Shown one piece after another: positions 52,059 through 64,000 of a stretch of 64,000 nt of DNA. The DNA lies in assembly GCA_947650365.1 (NCBI GenBank), contig CANTAL010000196.1:124001-188000 (forward strand), read 5' to 3'. Position 1 is the stretch's first letter. Every line of letters starts with the position of its first letter. A program made the position numbers and the translations under genes. The notes under the pieces were generated by a model. The model saw nothing but the letters and a program-made list of their open reading frames with translations. It did not search any database and was not told the origin of the DNA. This stretch comes from Chamaelirium japonicum. Its lineage: Eukaryota; Streptophyta; Magnoliopsida; Liliales; Melanthiaceae.

Positions 52059-55000
52059 GATACGAATGAATTAGAATGGATACATTCATGCGAATGAATT
52101 AGAATGGATCGTATGAATGAGTTAGAATGGATCGTATGAATGAATTAGAATGGATTGCATGAATGAATTAGAATGGATCATACGAATGAATTGGAATGGA
52201 TCGTACAAATGAATTAGAATGGATACATTCATGCAAAAGAATTAGAATGGATCGTACGAATGAATTAGAATGGATCATATGAATAAATTAGAATGGATCG
52301 TGCAAATGAATTAGAATGGATACATTCGTGCGAATGAATTAGAATGGATCGTACGAATGAATTAGAATGGTTACATTCGTGCGAATGAATTAGAATGGAT
52401 CGTACGAGTGGATTAGAATGGATCAAACGAATGGATTAGAATGGATCGTACGAATGAATTAGAATGGATCGTACAAATGAATTAGAAAGGTTACATTTGT
52501 GAGAATGAATTAGAATGGATCGTACGAATGAATTAGAATGGATCGTACGAATGAATTAGAATGGATCGTACAAATGAATTAGAAAGGTTACATTCGTGAG
52601 AATATATTAGAATGGATCGTACGAATGAATTAGAATGGATACATTTGTGAGAATGAGTTAGAATGGATCGTATGAATGGATTAGAATGGATCGTACGAAT
52701 GAATTAGAATGGATCGTGCGAATGAATTAGAATGGATCGTACGAATGAATTAGAATGGATACATTTGTGCGAATGAATTAGAATGGATCGTACGAATGAA
52801 TTAGAATGGATACATTTGTACGAATGAATTAGAATGGATCGTGCGAATGAATTAGAATGGATCGTACGAATGAATTAGAATGGATCGTACGAATGAATTA
52901 GAATGTATCGTACGAATGAATTAGAATGGATCGTGCGAATGAATTAGAATGGATCGTACGAATGAATTAGAATGGATACATTCGAGCGAATGAATTAGAA
53001 TGGATCATACGAATGAATTAGAATGGATACATTTGTGCGAATGAATTTGAATGGATTGCACAAATTGAATTAGAATGGATCATACGAATGAATTAGAATG
53101 GATCGTGCGAATGAATTAGAATTGATCATACGAATGAATTAGAATGGATCATACAAATGAATTAGAATGGATACATTCGTGCGAATGAATTAGAATGGAT
53201 CGTCCGAATGAATTAGAATGGATCGTGCGAATGAATTAGAATTGATAGTGCGAATGAATTAGAATGGATCGTACGAATGAATTAGAATGGATACATTCGT
53301 GCAAATGAATTAGAATGGATCGTACTAATGGATTAGAATGGATCGTACGAATGGATTAGAATGGATCGTACGAATGGATTAGAATGGGTCGTACGAATGA
53401 ATTAGAATGGATAGTGCGAATGAATTAGAATGGATCGTGCAAATGAATTAAAAAGGTCACATTTGTGAGAATGAATTAGAATGGATCGTGCGAATGAATT
53501 AGAATGGGTCGTACGAATGAATTATAATGGATCGTACGAATGAATTAGAATGGATCTTGCGATTGAATTAGAATAGATCGTACGAATGAATTAGAATGGA
53601 TACATTCGTGCAAATAAATTAGAATGGATTGTGCAAATGAATTAGAATGGATCGTCTGAATGAATTAGAATGGATTGTGCGAATGAATTAGAATGGATCA
53701 TACGAACGAATTAGAATGGATCGTACGAACGAATTAGAATGGATCGTATGAATGAATTAGAATGGATCGTATAAATAAATTAGAAAGGTTACATTTGAAT
53801 TAGATTGGATTGTGCGAATGAATTAGAATGGATACATTCGTGCGAATGAATTAGAATAGATCGTATGAATAAATTAGAATGGATCATACGAATGAATTAG
53901 AATGGATCGTGCGAATGAATTAGAATGAATCGTAGGAATGCATTAGAATGGATCGTACGAATGAATTAGAATGGATCGTACGAATGAATTAGAATGGATC
54001 GTAAAAATGAATTAGAAAGGTTACATTTGTGAGAATGAATTAGAATGGATCGTACGAATGGATTAGAATGGATCGTACGAATGAATTAGAATGGATCGTA
54101 CGAACGAATTAGAATGGATCGTACGAATGAATTAGAATGGATCGTACAAACGAATTAGAATGGATCGTACGAATAAATTAGAATGGATACATTCGAGCGA
54201 ATGAATTAGAATGGATCGTACGAATGAATTAGAATGGATCATAGGAATGAATTAGAATGGATCGGGCAAATGAATTAGAATGGATATATTCGTGCGAATG
54301 AATTAGGATGGATCATACGAATAAATTAGAATGGATCGTACGAATGAATTGGAATGGATATATTCGTACGAATGAATTAGAATGGATCGTACGAATGGAT
54401 TAGAATGGATCATAGGAATGAATTAGAATGGATCATACGAATAAATTAGAATGGATCGTATGAATGAATAAGAATGGATCGTACAAATGAATTAGAATGG
54501 ATCGTGCGAATGAATTAGAATGAATTGTACGAATGCATTAGAATGGATCGTACGAATGAATTAGAATGGATACATTTGTGCGAATGAATTAGAATGGATC
54601 GTGCGAATGAATTAGAATGGATACATTCGTGCGAATGAATAAGAATGGATTGTGCGAATGAATTAGAATGGACCGTACGAATGGATTAGAATGGATCGTA
54701 CGAATGGATTAGAATGGATCGTACGAATGGATTAGAATGGATCGTACGAATGAATTAGAATGGATCATACAAATGAATTAGCAAGGTTATATTCGTGAGA
54801 ATGAATTAGAATGGATCGTACAAATGAATTAGAATGGATCATGCGAATGAATTTGAATAGATTGTACGAATGAATTATAATGGATCGAACGAATGAATTA
54901 GAATGGATACATTCGAGCGAATGAATTAGAATAGATTGTAGGAATGAATTAGAATGGATCATACGAATGAATTAGAATGGATCGTGCGAATGAATTTGAA

Positions 55001-55529
55001 TGGATTGTACGAATGAATTAGAATGGATACATTCGTGAGAATGAATTAGAATAGATCATACAAATGAATTAGAATTGATCGTGCGAATGAATTAGAATGG
55101 ATCGTACGATGTACGAATGAATTAGAATGGATCGTGCGAATGAATTATAATGGATCAAACGAATGAATTAAAATGGATACATTCGAGCGAATGAATTAGA
55201 ATGGATCATACGAATGAATTAGAATGGATCGTACGAATGAATTAGAATGGATCGTACGTTTGAATTAGAATGGATCGTACGAATGAATTAGAATGAATCA
55301 TAGGAATGAATTAGAATGGATCGTTCAAATGAATTAGAATGGATACATTCGTGCGAATGAATTAGAATGGATCGTAGAAATGAATTAGAATGGATCGTAC
55401 GAATGAATTAGAATGGTTACATTCGTACGAATGAATTAGAATGGATCATACAAATGAATTAGAATGGTTACATTCATGAGAATGAATTAGAATGGATACA
55501 TTCGAGCGAATGAATTAGAATGGATCGCA
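52059..55529 (+). repeat. Satellite block 41, plus (3.5 kb)
   Basis: Mixed A, B and C units with repeated GGATTA-A-C cassettes. A reverse-strand 65-codon frame at 54765-54962 is satellite translation. Ends GATCGCACGATTC. Confidence 0.93.
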
Positions 55530-55593
55530 CGATTCATTCTAATTCATACGTATAATCCATTCTAATTTATTCGTACGATCCATTCTAATCCAT
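55530..55593 (-). repeat. Satellite micro-block, minus (under three units)
   Basis: One of the smallest inverted islands, bounded on the right by AATCCATCGTGTGAATG. Confidence 0.86.
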
Positions 55594-56266
55594 CGTGTGA
55601 ATGAATTAGAATGGATCGTACGAATGAATTAGAATGGTTACATTCGTGAGAATGAATTAGAATGGATCGTACGAATGAATTAGAATAGATATATTCATGT
55701 AAATGAATTAGAATGGATCGTACGAATGAATTAGAATGGATCACGCGAATGAATTAGAATGGATCATATGAATAAATTAGAATGGATCGTGCGAATGAAT
55801 TAGAATGGATCATACGAATGAATTAGAATGGATCGTACGAATGAATTAGAATGGATACATTCGTGCGAATGAATTAGAATGGATCGTACGAATGGATTAG
55901 AATGGATCGTACGAATGAATTAGAATGGATACATTCGAGCGAATGAATTAGAATAGATCGTAGGAATGAATTAGAATGGATCATACGAATGAATTAGAAT
56001 GGATCATGCGAATGAATTAGAATGGATCGTATGAATCAATTAGAATGGATACATTCATGCAAATGAATTATAATGGATCATAGAAATGAATTAGAATGGA
56101 TCATACGAATGAATTAGAATGGATCGTGCGAATGAATTAGAATGGATCTTACGAATGAATTAGAATGGATCGTACGAATGGATTAGACTGGATCATACGA
56201 ATGAATTAGAATGGATCGTACGAATGAATTAGAATGGATACATTCGAGCGAAAGAATTAGAATCGT
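55594..56266 (+). repeat. Satellite block 42, plus
   Basis: Ordinary A/B/C mixture. Ends AGAATCGTATGATCC, an altered palindrome switch that forms the left edge of the third copy of the 37-39 kb segment. Confidence 0.91.
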
Positions 56267-58012
56267 ATGATCCATTCCAATTCATTCGTACGATTCATTC
56301 TAATTCATTCGTACGATCGATTCTAATTCATTCGTACGATCCATTCTAAACCATTCGTACGATCCATTCTAATTCATTCGCACGAATGTAACCATTCTAA
56401 TTCATTCATACGGTCCATTCTAATTCATTCCTACGATCCATTCTAATTCATTCACTCGAATGTATCCATTCTAATTCATTCGTATGATCCATTCTAATTC
56501 ATTCATACGATCCATTCTAATCCATTCGTACGATCCATTCTAATCCATTCGTACGATCCATTCTAATTCATTCGCACGAATGTAACCATTCTAATTCATT
56601 CGTACGATCCATTCTAATTCATCCTACGATCCATTCTAATTCATTCGTATGATCCATTCTAATCCATTCGTACGATCCATTCTAATTCTTTCGCACGAAT
56701 GTAACCATTCTAATTCATTCGTACAATCCATGCTAATTCATTCGCACGATCCATTCTAATTCATTCGCACGATCCATTCTAATTCATTCGTACGATCCAT
56801 TCTAATGAATTAGTACGATTCATTCTAATTCATTCGCATAAATATATCCTTTCTAATTCATTCGTACGATCCATTCTAATTCATTCGCACGATCCATTCT
56901 AATTCATTTGCACAAATGTATCCATTCTAATTCATTCGTACGATCCATTCTTATTCATTCATACGATCCATTCTAATTCATTCGTACGATCCATTCTAAT
57001 TCATTCGCACGAATATATCCATTCTAATGCATTCGTACAATTCATTCTAATTCATTCGTACGATCCATTCTAATCCATTCGTACGATCCATTCTAATTCA
57101 TTCGTACAATCCATTCTAATTCATTCTCACAAATGTAACCTTTCTTATTCATTTGTACGATCCATTCTAATTCATTCGTATGATCCATTCTAATTCATTC
57201 GCACGATCCATTCTAATTCATTCGTATGAACCATTCTAATTCATTCCTACGATCTATTCTAATTCATTCGCTTGAATGTATCCATTCTAATTCATTAGTT
57301 CGATCCATTCTAATTCATTCGTACGATCCATTCAAATTCATTCGCATGATCCATTCTAATTCATTCGTACGATCCATTCTAATTCATTCTCACAAATGTA
57401 ACCTTTCTAATTCATTTGTATAATCCATTCTAATTCATTCGTACGATCCATTCTAATATATTCGTACGATCCATTCTAATCCATTCATACGATCCATTCT
57501 AATTCATTCTTACAAATGTAACCTTTCTAATTCATTTGTACGATCCATTCTAATTCATTCATACGATCCATTCTAATCCATTCGTACGATCCATTCTAAT
57601 CCATTCATACGATCCATTCTAATTCATTCGCACGAATGTAACCATTCTAATTCATTCGTACGATCCATTCTAATTCATTCCTACGATCCATTCTAATTCA
57701 TTCGCACGAATGTATCCATTCTAATTCATTTGCACTATCTATTCTAATTCATTCCTATGATCCATTCTAATTCATTCGTCCGATCCATTCTAATTCATTC
57801 GCTCGAATGTATCCATTCTAATTCATTCGTACGATCCATTCAAATTCGTTCATACGATCCATTCTAATTCGTTCGTACGATCCATTCTAATTCATTCGTA
57901 CGATCCATTCTAATCCATTCGTACGATCCATTCTAATGCATTCGTATGATCCATTCTAATTCATTCGCTTGAATATATCTATTCTAATTCATTCGTACGA
58001 TACATTCATACG
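56267..58012 (-). repeat. Satellite block 43, minus
   Basis: Third copy of the segment at 37111 and 43152, with its 65-codon frame at 57226-57423. It has roughly 200 bp more than 43152-44716 before that frame. Right end is a one-base variant of the recurrent junction (57996-58014). Confidence 0.93.
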
Positions 58013-58149
58013 ACTTAATTAGAATGGATTGTACGAATGAATTAGAATTGATCATATGAATTAATTAGAATGGATCATACGAATGAATTAGAATGGATCG
58101 TGCGAATGAATTAGAATGGATCGAACAAATGAATTAGAATGGATCGTAC
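58013..58149 (+). repeat. Satellite micro-block, plus
   Basis: Third copy of the six-unit island at 38674 and 44717. Confidence 0.9.
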
Positions 58150-59380
58150 GATTTATTATAATTTATTCGTACGATCCATTCTAATGCATTCGTACGATTC
58201 ATTCTAAGTCATTCGCACGATCCATTCTAAATCATTCGTACGATCCATTCTAATTCATTCGTACGATCCATTCTAATGAATTAGTACGATTCATTCTAAT
58301 TCATTCGCATAAATATATCCATTCTAATTCATTCGTACGATCCATTCTAATTCATTCGCACGATCCATTCTAATTCATTCGCACAAATGTATCCATTCTA
58401 ATTCATTCGTACGATCCATTCTTATTCATTCATACTATCCATTCTAATTCATTTGCACGATCCATTCTAATTCATTCCTATGATCCATTCTAATTCATTC
58501 GTACGATCCATTCTAATTCATTCGCTCGAATGTATCCAATCTAATTCATTCGTACGATCCATTCCAATTCATTCGTACGATCCATTCTAATTCATTCTCA
58601 TGAATGTAACCTTTCTAATTCATTTGTATGATCCATTCTAATTCATTCGTACGATCCATTCTAATTCATTCGCACGATCCATTCTAATTTATTCGTACGA
58701 TCCATTCTAATCCATTCGTACGATCCATTCTAATTCATTCATACGATCTAATTCATTCGTACGATCCATTCTAATTCATTCATACGATCGATTCTAATTC
58801 ATTCGTACGATCCAGTCTAATTCATTCGTATGATCCATTCTAACTTATTCGTTCAAATATATCCATTCTAATTCATTCGTACGATCCATTCTATTTCATT
58901 CGCACGATCCACTCTAATTCATTCGCACGATCCATTCTAATTCATTCGTATGATCTATTCTAATTCATTCGTACGATCCATTCTAATTCATTCCTATGAT
59001 CCATTCTAATTCATTCGCACGAATGTATCCATTCTAATTCATTTGTATCATCCATTCTAATTCATTCGTACGATCCATTCTAATTCATTCGTACAGATGT
59101 ATCCATTTTAATTCATTCGCACGATCCATTCTAATTCATTCGTACGATCTATTTTAATCCATTCTAATTCATTCGTACGATCCATTCTAATTCATTCCTA
59201 CGATCCATTCTAATTCATTCGCATGATCCATTCGTACGATCCATTCTAATCCATTCGTACGATCCATTCTAATTCATTCATACGATCCATTCTAATTCAT
59301 TCGTACGATCCATTCTAATTCATTCGTATGATCAATTCTAATTCATTCGTACCATCCATTCTAATTCAGTCGTATGAATG
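58150..59380 (-). repeat. Satellite block 44, minus
   Basis: Copy of 44862-45990 that retains the part missing there. Ends in the recurrent junction in complement (59369-59387, one base different). Confidence 0.92.
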
Positions 59381-59955
59381 TATCTTACGAATGAATTGGA
59401 ATGGATCATAGGAATGAATTAGAATGGATCGTGCAAATGAATTAGAATGGATACATTCGTGCGACTGAATTAGAATGGATCGTAGGAATGAATTAGAATG
59501 GATCGTACGAATGAATTAGAATGGTTACATTCGTGCGAATGAATTAGAATGGATCGTACGAATGGATTAGAATGGATTGGACGAATGAATTAGAATGGAT
59601 GCATTCGAGCGAATGAATTAGAATAGATCGTAGGAATGAATTAGAATGGATCATACGAATGAATTAGAATGGATCGTGCGAATGAATTAGAATGGAATGT
59701 ATGAAAGAATTAGAATGGATCGTACGAATGAATTAGAATGGATACATTGGAATGAATTAGAATGGATCGTACGAATGGATTAGAATGGATCGTACGAATG
59801 GATTAGAATGGATTGTACGAATGGATTAGAATGGATCGTGCGAATGGATTAGAATGGATCGTACGAATGAATTAGAATGGATCGTGCGAATGAATTAGAA
59901 TGAATCGTACGAATGCATTAGAATGGATCGTACGAATGAATTAGAATTAATCGTA
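59381..59955 (+). repeat. Satellite block 45, plus
   Basis: Copy of 45991-46567 in the same unit order. Ends TAATCGTACGATCC. Confidence 0.92.
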
Positions 59956-60757
59956 CGATCCATTCAAATTCATTCGTCCGATCCATTCTAATTCATTCGC
60001 ACGAATGTATCCATTCTAATTTATTCGTACAATCCATTCTAATTCATTCGCACGATCCATTCTAATTCATTCGTATGATCCATTCTGATTCATTCCTACG
60101 AACTATTCTAATTCATTCGCTCGAATGTATCCATTCTAATTCATTCGTACGATCCATTCTAATTCTTTCGTATGATCCATTCTAACTCATTCGGAAGATC
60201 CATTCTAATTCATTCGTACGATCCATTCTAATTCATTCGCACGATCTATTCTAATTTATTCGTACGATCCATTCTAATTCATTCGCACGATCGATTCTAA
60301 TTCATTCGTACGATCCATTATAATTCATTCGCACAAATGTATCCATTCTAATTCATTCGTACGATCCATTCTAATTTATTCATATGATCCATTCTAATTC
60401 ATTCGTACGATCTATTCTAATTCATTCGTACAATCCATTCAAATTCATTCGTACGATCCATTCTTATTCATTCATACGATCCATTCTAATTCATTCGCAC
60501 AATCAATTCTAATTCATTCATACGAACCATTCTAATTCATTCGTATGATTCATTCTAACTCATTCGGTGGATCCATTCTAATTCGTTCGTACGATCCATT
60601 CTAATCCATTCGTACGATCCATTCTAATTTATTCGTACGATCCATTCTAATTCATTCGTACGATCCATTCTAATTCATTCGCACGATACATTCTAATTTA
60701 TTTGTACGATCCATTTTAATTCATTCGCATGATCCATTCTAATTCATTCGTATGATA
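59956..60757 (-). repeat. Satellite block 46, minus
   Basis: Copy of 46568-47371. Right end is an exact recurrent junction (60751-60769). Confidence 0.92.
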
Positions 60758-63700
60758 CATTCATACGACTGAATTAGAATGGATTGTATGAATGAATTAG
60801 AATTGATCATACAAATGAATTAGAATAGATCGTACGAATAAATTAGAATGGATCGTATGAATGGATTAGAATGGATCGTACGAATGAATTAGAATGGATC
60901 CACCGAATGAGTTAGAATGGATCATACGAATGAATTAGAATGGATCGTACGAAGGAATTAGAATGGATTGTGCGAATGAATTAGAATGGATCGTATGAAT
61001 GAATAAGAATGGATCGTACAAATGAATTTGAATAGATTGTACGAATGAATTAGAATGGATCGTACGAATGAATTAGAATGGATGATGCGAATGAATTAGA
61101 ATAGATTGTACGAATGAATTAGAATGGATCGTACGAATAAATTAGAATGGATCATACGAATGAATTAGAATGGATCGTACGAATGAATTAGAATGGATCC
61201 ACCGAATAAGTTAGAATGGATCATACGAATGAATTAGAATGGATCGTACAAATGAATTAGAATGGATTGTGCGAAAGAATTAGAATGGATCGTACGAATG
61301 AATTAGAATGGATCGTGCGAATGAATTAGAATGAATCGTACGAATGCATTAGAATGGATCATACGAATGAATTAGAATGGCTCGTATGAACGAATTAGAA
61401 TGGATCGTACGAACGAATTAGAATGGCTCGTATGAACGAATTAGAATGGATCTTTCGAATGAATTAGAATGTATCATGCGAATGAATTTGAATGGATCGT
61501 ACGAATGAATTAGAATGGATCATAGGAATAAATTATAATGGATTGTGCAAATGAATTAGAATGGATGCATTCGTGCGAATGAATTAGAATGGATCGTAGG
61601 AATGAATTAGAATGGATCGTACGAATGAATTAGAATAGTTACATTCGTGCGAATGAATTAGAATGGATCGTAGGAATGAATTTGAATGGATCGTATGAAT
61701 GAATTAGAATGGTTACATTCGTGGGAATGAATTAGAATGAATCGTACGAATGGTTTAGAATGGATCGTAGGAATGAATTAGAATGGATCATATGAATGGA
61801 TTAGAATGGATCGTACGAATGGATTAGAATGGATCATACGAATGAATTAGAAAGGTTACATTCGTGAGAATGAATTAGAATGGATCGTACGAATGAATTA
61901 GAATGGATACATTCGAGCGAATGAATTAAAATGGATCGTACGAATGAATTAGAATGGATCATAGGAATGAATTAGAATGGATCCTGCAAATGAATTAGAA
62001 TGGATACATTCGTGCAAATGAATTAGAATGGATCGTAGGAATGAATTAGAATGGATCGTACGAATGAATTAGAATGGTTACATTCGTGCGAATGAATTAG
62101 AATGGATCGTACGAATGGATTAGAATGGATCGTACGAATGAATTAGAATGGATCGTACAAATGAATTAGAAAGGTTACATTTGTGAGAATGAATTAGAAT
62201 GGATCGTACGAATGAATTAGAATGGATCGTACGAATGAATTAGAATGGATACATTCGTGCGAATGAATAAGAATGGATCATACGAATGAATTAGAATGGA
62301 TCGTGCGAATGAATTAGAATGGATCATACGAATGAATTAGAATGGATACATACGAATGAATTAGAATGGATCATACGAATGAATTAGAATGCATCATGTG
62401 AATGAATTAGAATGGATCGTACGTTTGAATTAGATTGGATTGTGCGAATGAATTAGAATGGATACATTCGTGCGAATGAATTAGAATAGGTCGTATGAAT
62501 GAATTAGAATGGATCGTACAAATGAATTAGAATGGATCGTGCGAATAAATTTGAATGGATCGTGCGAATGAATTAGAATAGATCATACAAATGAATTAGA
62601 ATGGATCGTACGAATGAATTAGAATGGATACATTCGTGCGAATGAATTAGAATGGATCGTACGAAAGAATTAGACTGGATCGTACGAATAAATTAGAATG
62701 GATACATTCATACGAATGAATTAGAATGGATCGTACGATTGAATTAGAATGGATTGTACAAATGGATTAGAATGGATCGTATGAATGAATTAGAATGGAT
62801 CATACAAATGAATTAGAAAGGTTACATTCGTGAGAATGAATGAGAATGGATCGTACGAATGAATTAAATGGATCATGCGAATGAATTTGAATGGATTGTA
62901 CGAATGAAATAGAATGGATCGAATGAATGAATTAGAATGGATCATACGAATGAATTAGAATAGATCGTAGGAATGAATTAGAATGGATCGTAGGAATGAA
63001 TTACGAATGAATTAGAATGGATCGTGCGAATGAATTAGATCGGATCGTACGAATGAATTAGAATGGATCGTACGAACGAATTAGAATGGATCGTATGAAC
63101 GAATTAGAATGGATCGTACTAATGAATTAGAATGGATTTGAATGGATTGCATGAATGAATTAGAATGGATCATACGAATGAATTGGAATGGATCGTACGA
63201 ATGAATTAGAATTGATACATTCATGCAAATGAATTAGAATAGATCGTACGAATGAATTAGAATGGATCATACGAATGAATTAGAATGGATCGTGCGAATG
63301 AATTAGAATGGATCTTGCGAATGAATTAGAAAGGATACATTCGTACAAATGAATTAGAATAGATCGTACGAATGAATTAGAATGGATCATACAAATGAAT
63401 TAGAAAGGTTACATTTGTGAGAATGAATTAGAATGGATCGTACGAATGAATTAGAATGGATCGTACGAATGGATTAGAATGGGTCGTACGAATGAATTAG
63501 AATGGATACATTTGTACGAATAAATTAGAATGGATTGTATGAATGAATTAGAATGGATACATTCTTGCGAATAGATTAGAGTGGATCGTATATTATTGCA
63601 AATAAATTAGAATGGATCGTACGAATGAATTAGAATGGATCTTGCGAGTGAGTTAGAATGGATCATACGAATGGATTAGAATGGATCGTATGAATGAATT

Positions 63701-64000
63701 AGAATGGATCATACAAATGAATTAGAATGGATACAATTGTGCGAATGAATTAGAATGGATCGTACGAATGAATTAGAATGGATCGTATGAATGAATTAGA
63801 ATGGATACATTCGAGCGAATGGATCATACGAATGAATTAGACTGAATTGTACGAATGAATTAGAATAGATCGTGCGAATGAATTAGAATGGATTGTACGA
63901 AAGAATTAGAATGGATCATTCGAATGAATTAGAATGGATCATATGAATGAATTAGAATCGATCGTGCGAATGAATTAGAATGGATCGTACGAATGAATTA
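60758..64000 (+). repeat. Satellite block 47, plus, runs off the window
   Basis: Copy of 47372-51070. The match is still running at base 64000, so both the array and the duplication extend beyond the window. Confidence 0.93.

Larger units (their letters stand above)
2201..64000. repeat. Giant 23/28-bp satellite array with alternating strand blocks
   Basis: Apart from the 913-bp LTR insertion, the whole interval is built from one unit family. Type A is 23 bp: GAATGAATTA plus GAATGGATCGTAC. Type B is 28 bp with second half GAATGGATACATTCGTGC. Type C is 28 bp with second half GAAAGGTTACATTCGTGA. The two halves of the unit are themselves related (GAATGAAT and GAATGGAT), which suggests the unit grew from a duplicated 10-13 bp word. 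Common alternatives are GAATGGATTA, GAACGAATTA and AAATGAATTA in half 1, and CATAC, CGTGC, CGTAG or TGTAC at the end of half 2. The array carries on past the right edge and probably past the copia element on the left. I do not recognise the family. Centromeric, pericentromeric or subtelomeric location cannot be decided from sequence alone. Confidence 0.97.
56290..64000. repeat. Segmental duplication 3, right copy (cut by window end)
   Basis: Direct orientation, at least 7.7 kb, separated from the left copy by about 5.2 kb of other satellite. Offset changes show gains and losses of unit blocks in either copy. Confidence 0.9.

Noticed and set aside
2201-64000. CRISPR-like array with short direct repeats
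   Set aside because: Units are contiguous with no unique spacers of constant length, they change strand, and they sit next to plant LTR elements.
2201-64000. Telomere or interstitial telomere repeat
   Set aside because: No runs of TTTAGGG/CCCTAAA were seen; the unit is unrelated.
2201-64000. Similarity of GAATG words to the human GGAAT satellites II/III
   Set aside because: Short AT-rich words alone are not homology, and the flanking elements are of plant type.

Overview
The window holds no cellular gene that I can support. It is heterochromatin-like plant DNA: one giant satellite array (about 61.8 kb, 2201-64000) bounded on the left by the 3' end of a Ty1/copia-type LTR retrotransposon (1-2200) and interrupted once by a 913-bp solo LTR (40617-41529). 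A plant host is inferred from the copia polypurine tract/LTR signature (a GTGGGAGAT tract followed directly by TGTTAGGATT), the long LTR, the GC-rich second LTR and the sheer size of the array. I do not recognise the satellite and cannot name the species.

Satellite. The basic unit (type A) is 23 bp: GAATGAATTA followed by GAATGGATCGTAC. Two 28-bp variants are mixed in: type B, whose second half is GAATGGATACATTCGTGC, and type C, whose second half is GAAAGGTTACATTCGTGA. Dividing length by unit size gives roughly 2,500 units. In the block entries, '+' means that GAATGAATTA reads on the given strand and '-' means its complement TAATTCATTC does. The array is not simple head-to-tail. By eye it changes strand about 56 times, in blocks from a few tens of bases to about 3.8 kb, with boundaries good to about 10 bp. 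Many switches fall exactly on the 8-bp palindrome TCGTACGA that every A-A join carries, so the strand flips without breaking the 23-bp period. A different, rarer junction sequence recurs at about ten places in both orientations.

Higher-order layout. 2201-28857 is a mosaic of alternating blocks. From about 28.9 kb onward, kilobase segments are visibly duplicated with their internal strand switches: 28858-32665 with 32685-36062; 34460-39520 with 39585-45585; and 43190-51070 with 56290-64000 (the last still matching at the window edge). The solo LTR sits in only one of three related segments. The two others keep the unoccupied target site, so the insertion is younger than those duplications.

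All open reading frames are by-products of the repeats: 65-residue frames from the 23/28-bp satellite, and up to 250 residues from the 43-bp tandem repeat inside the solo LTR. I saw no tRNA, rRNA, telomere repeat, CRISPR array or host exon.
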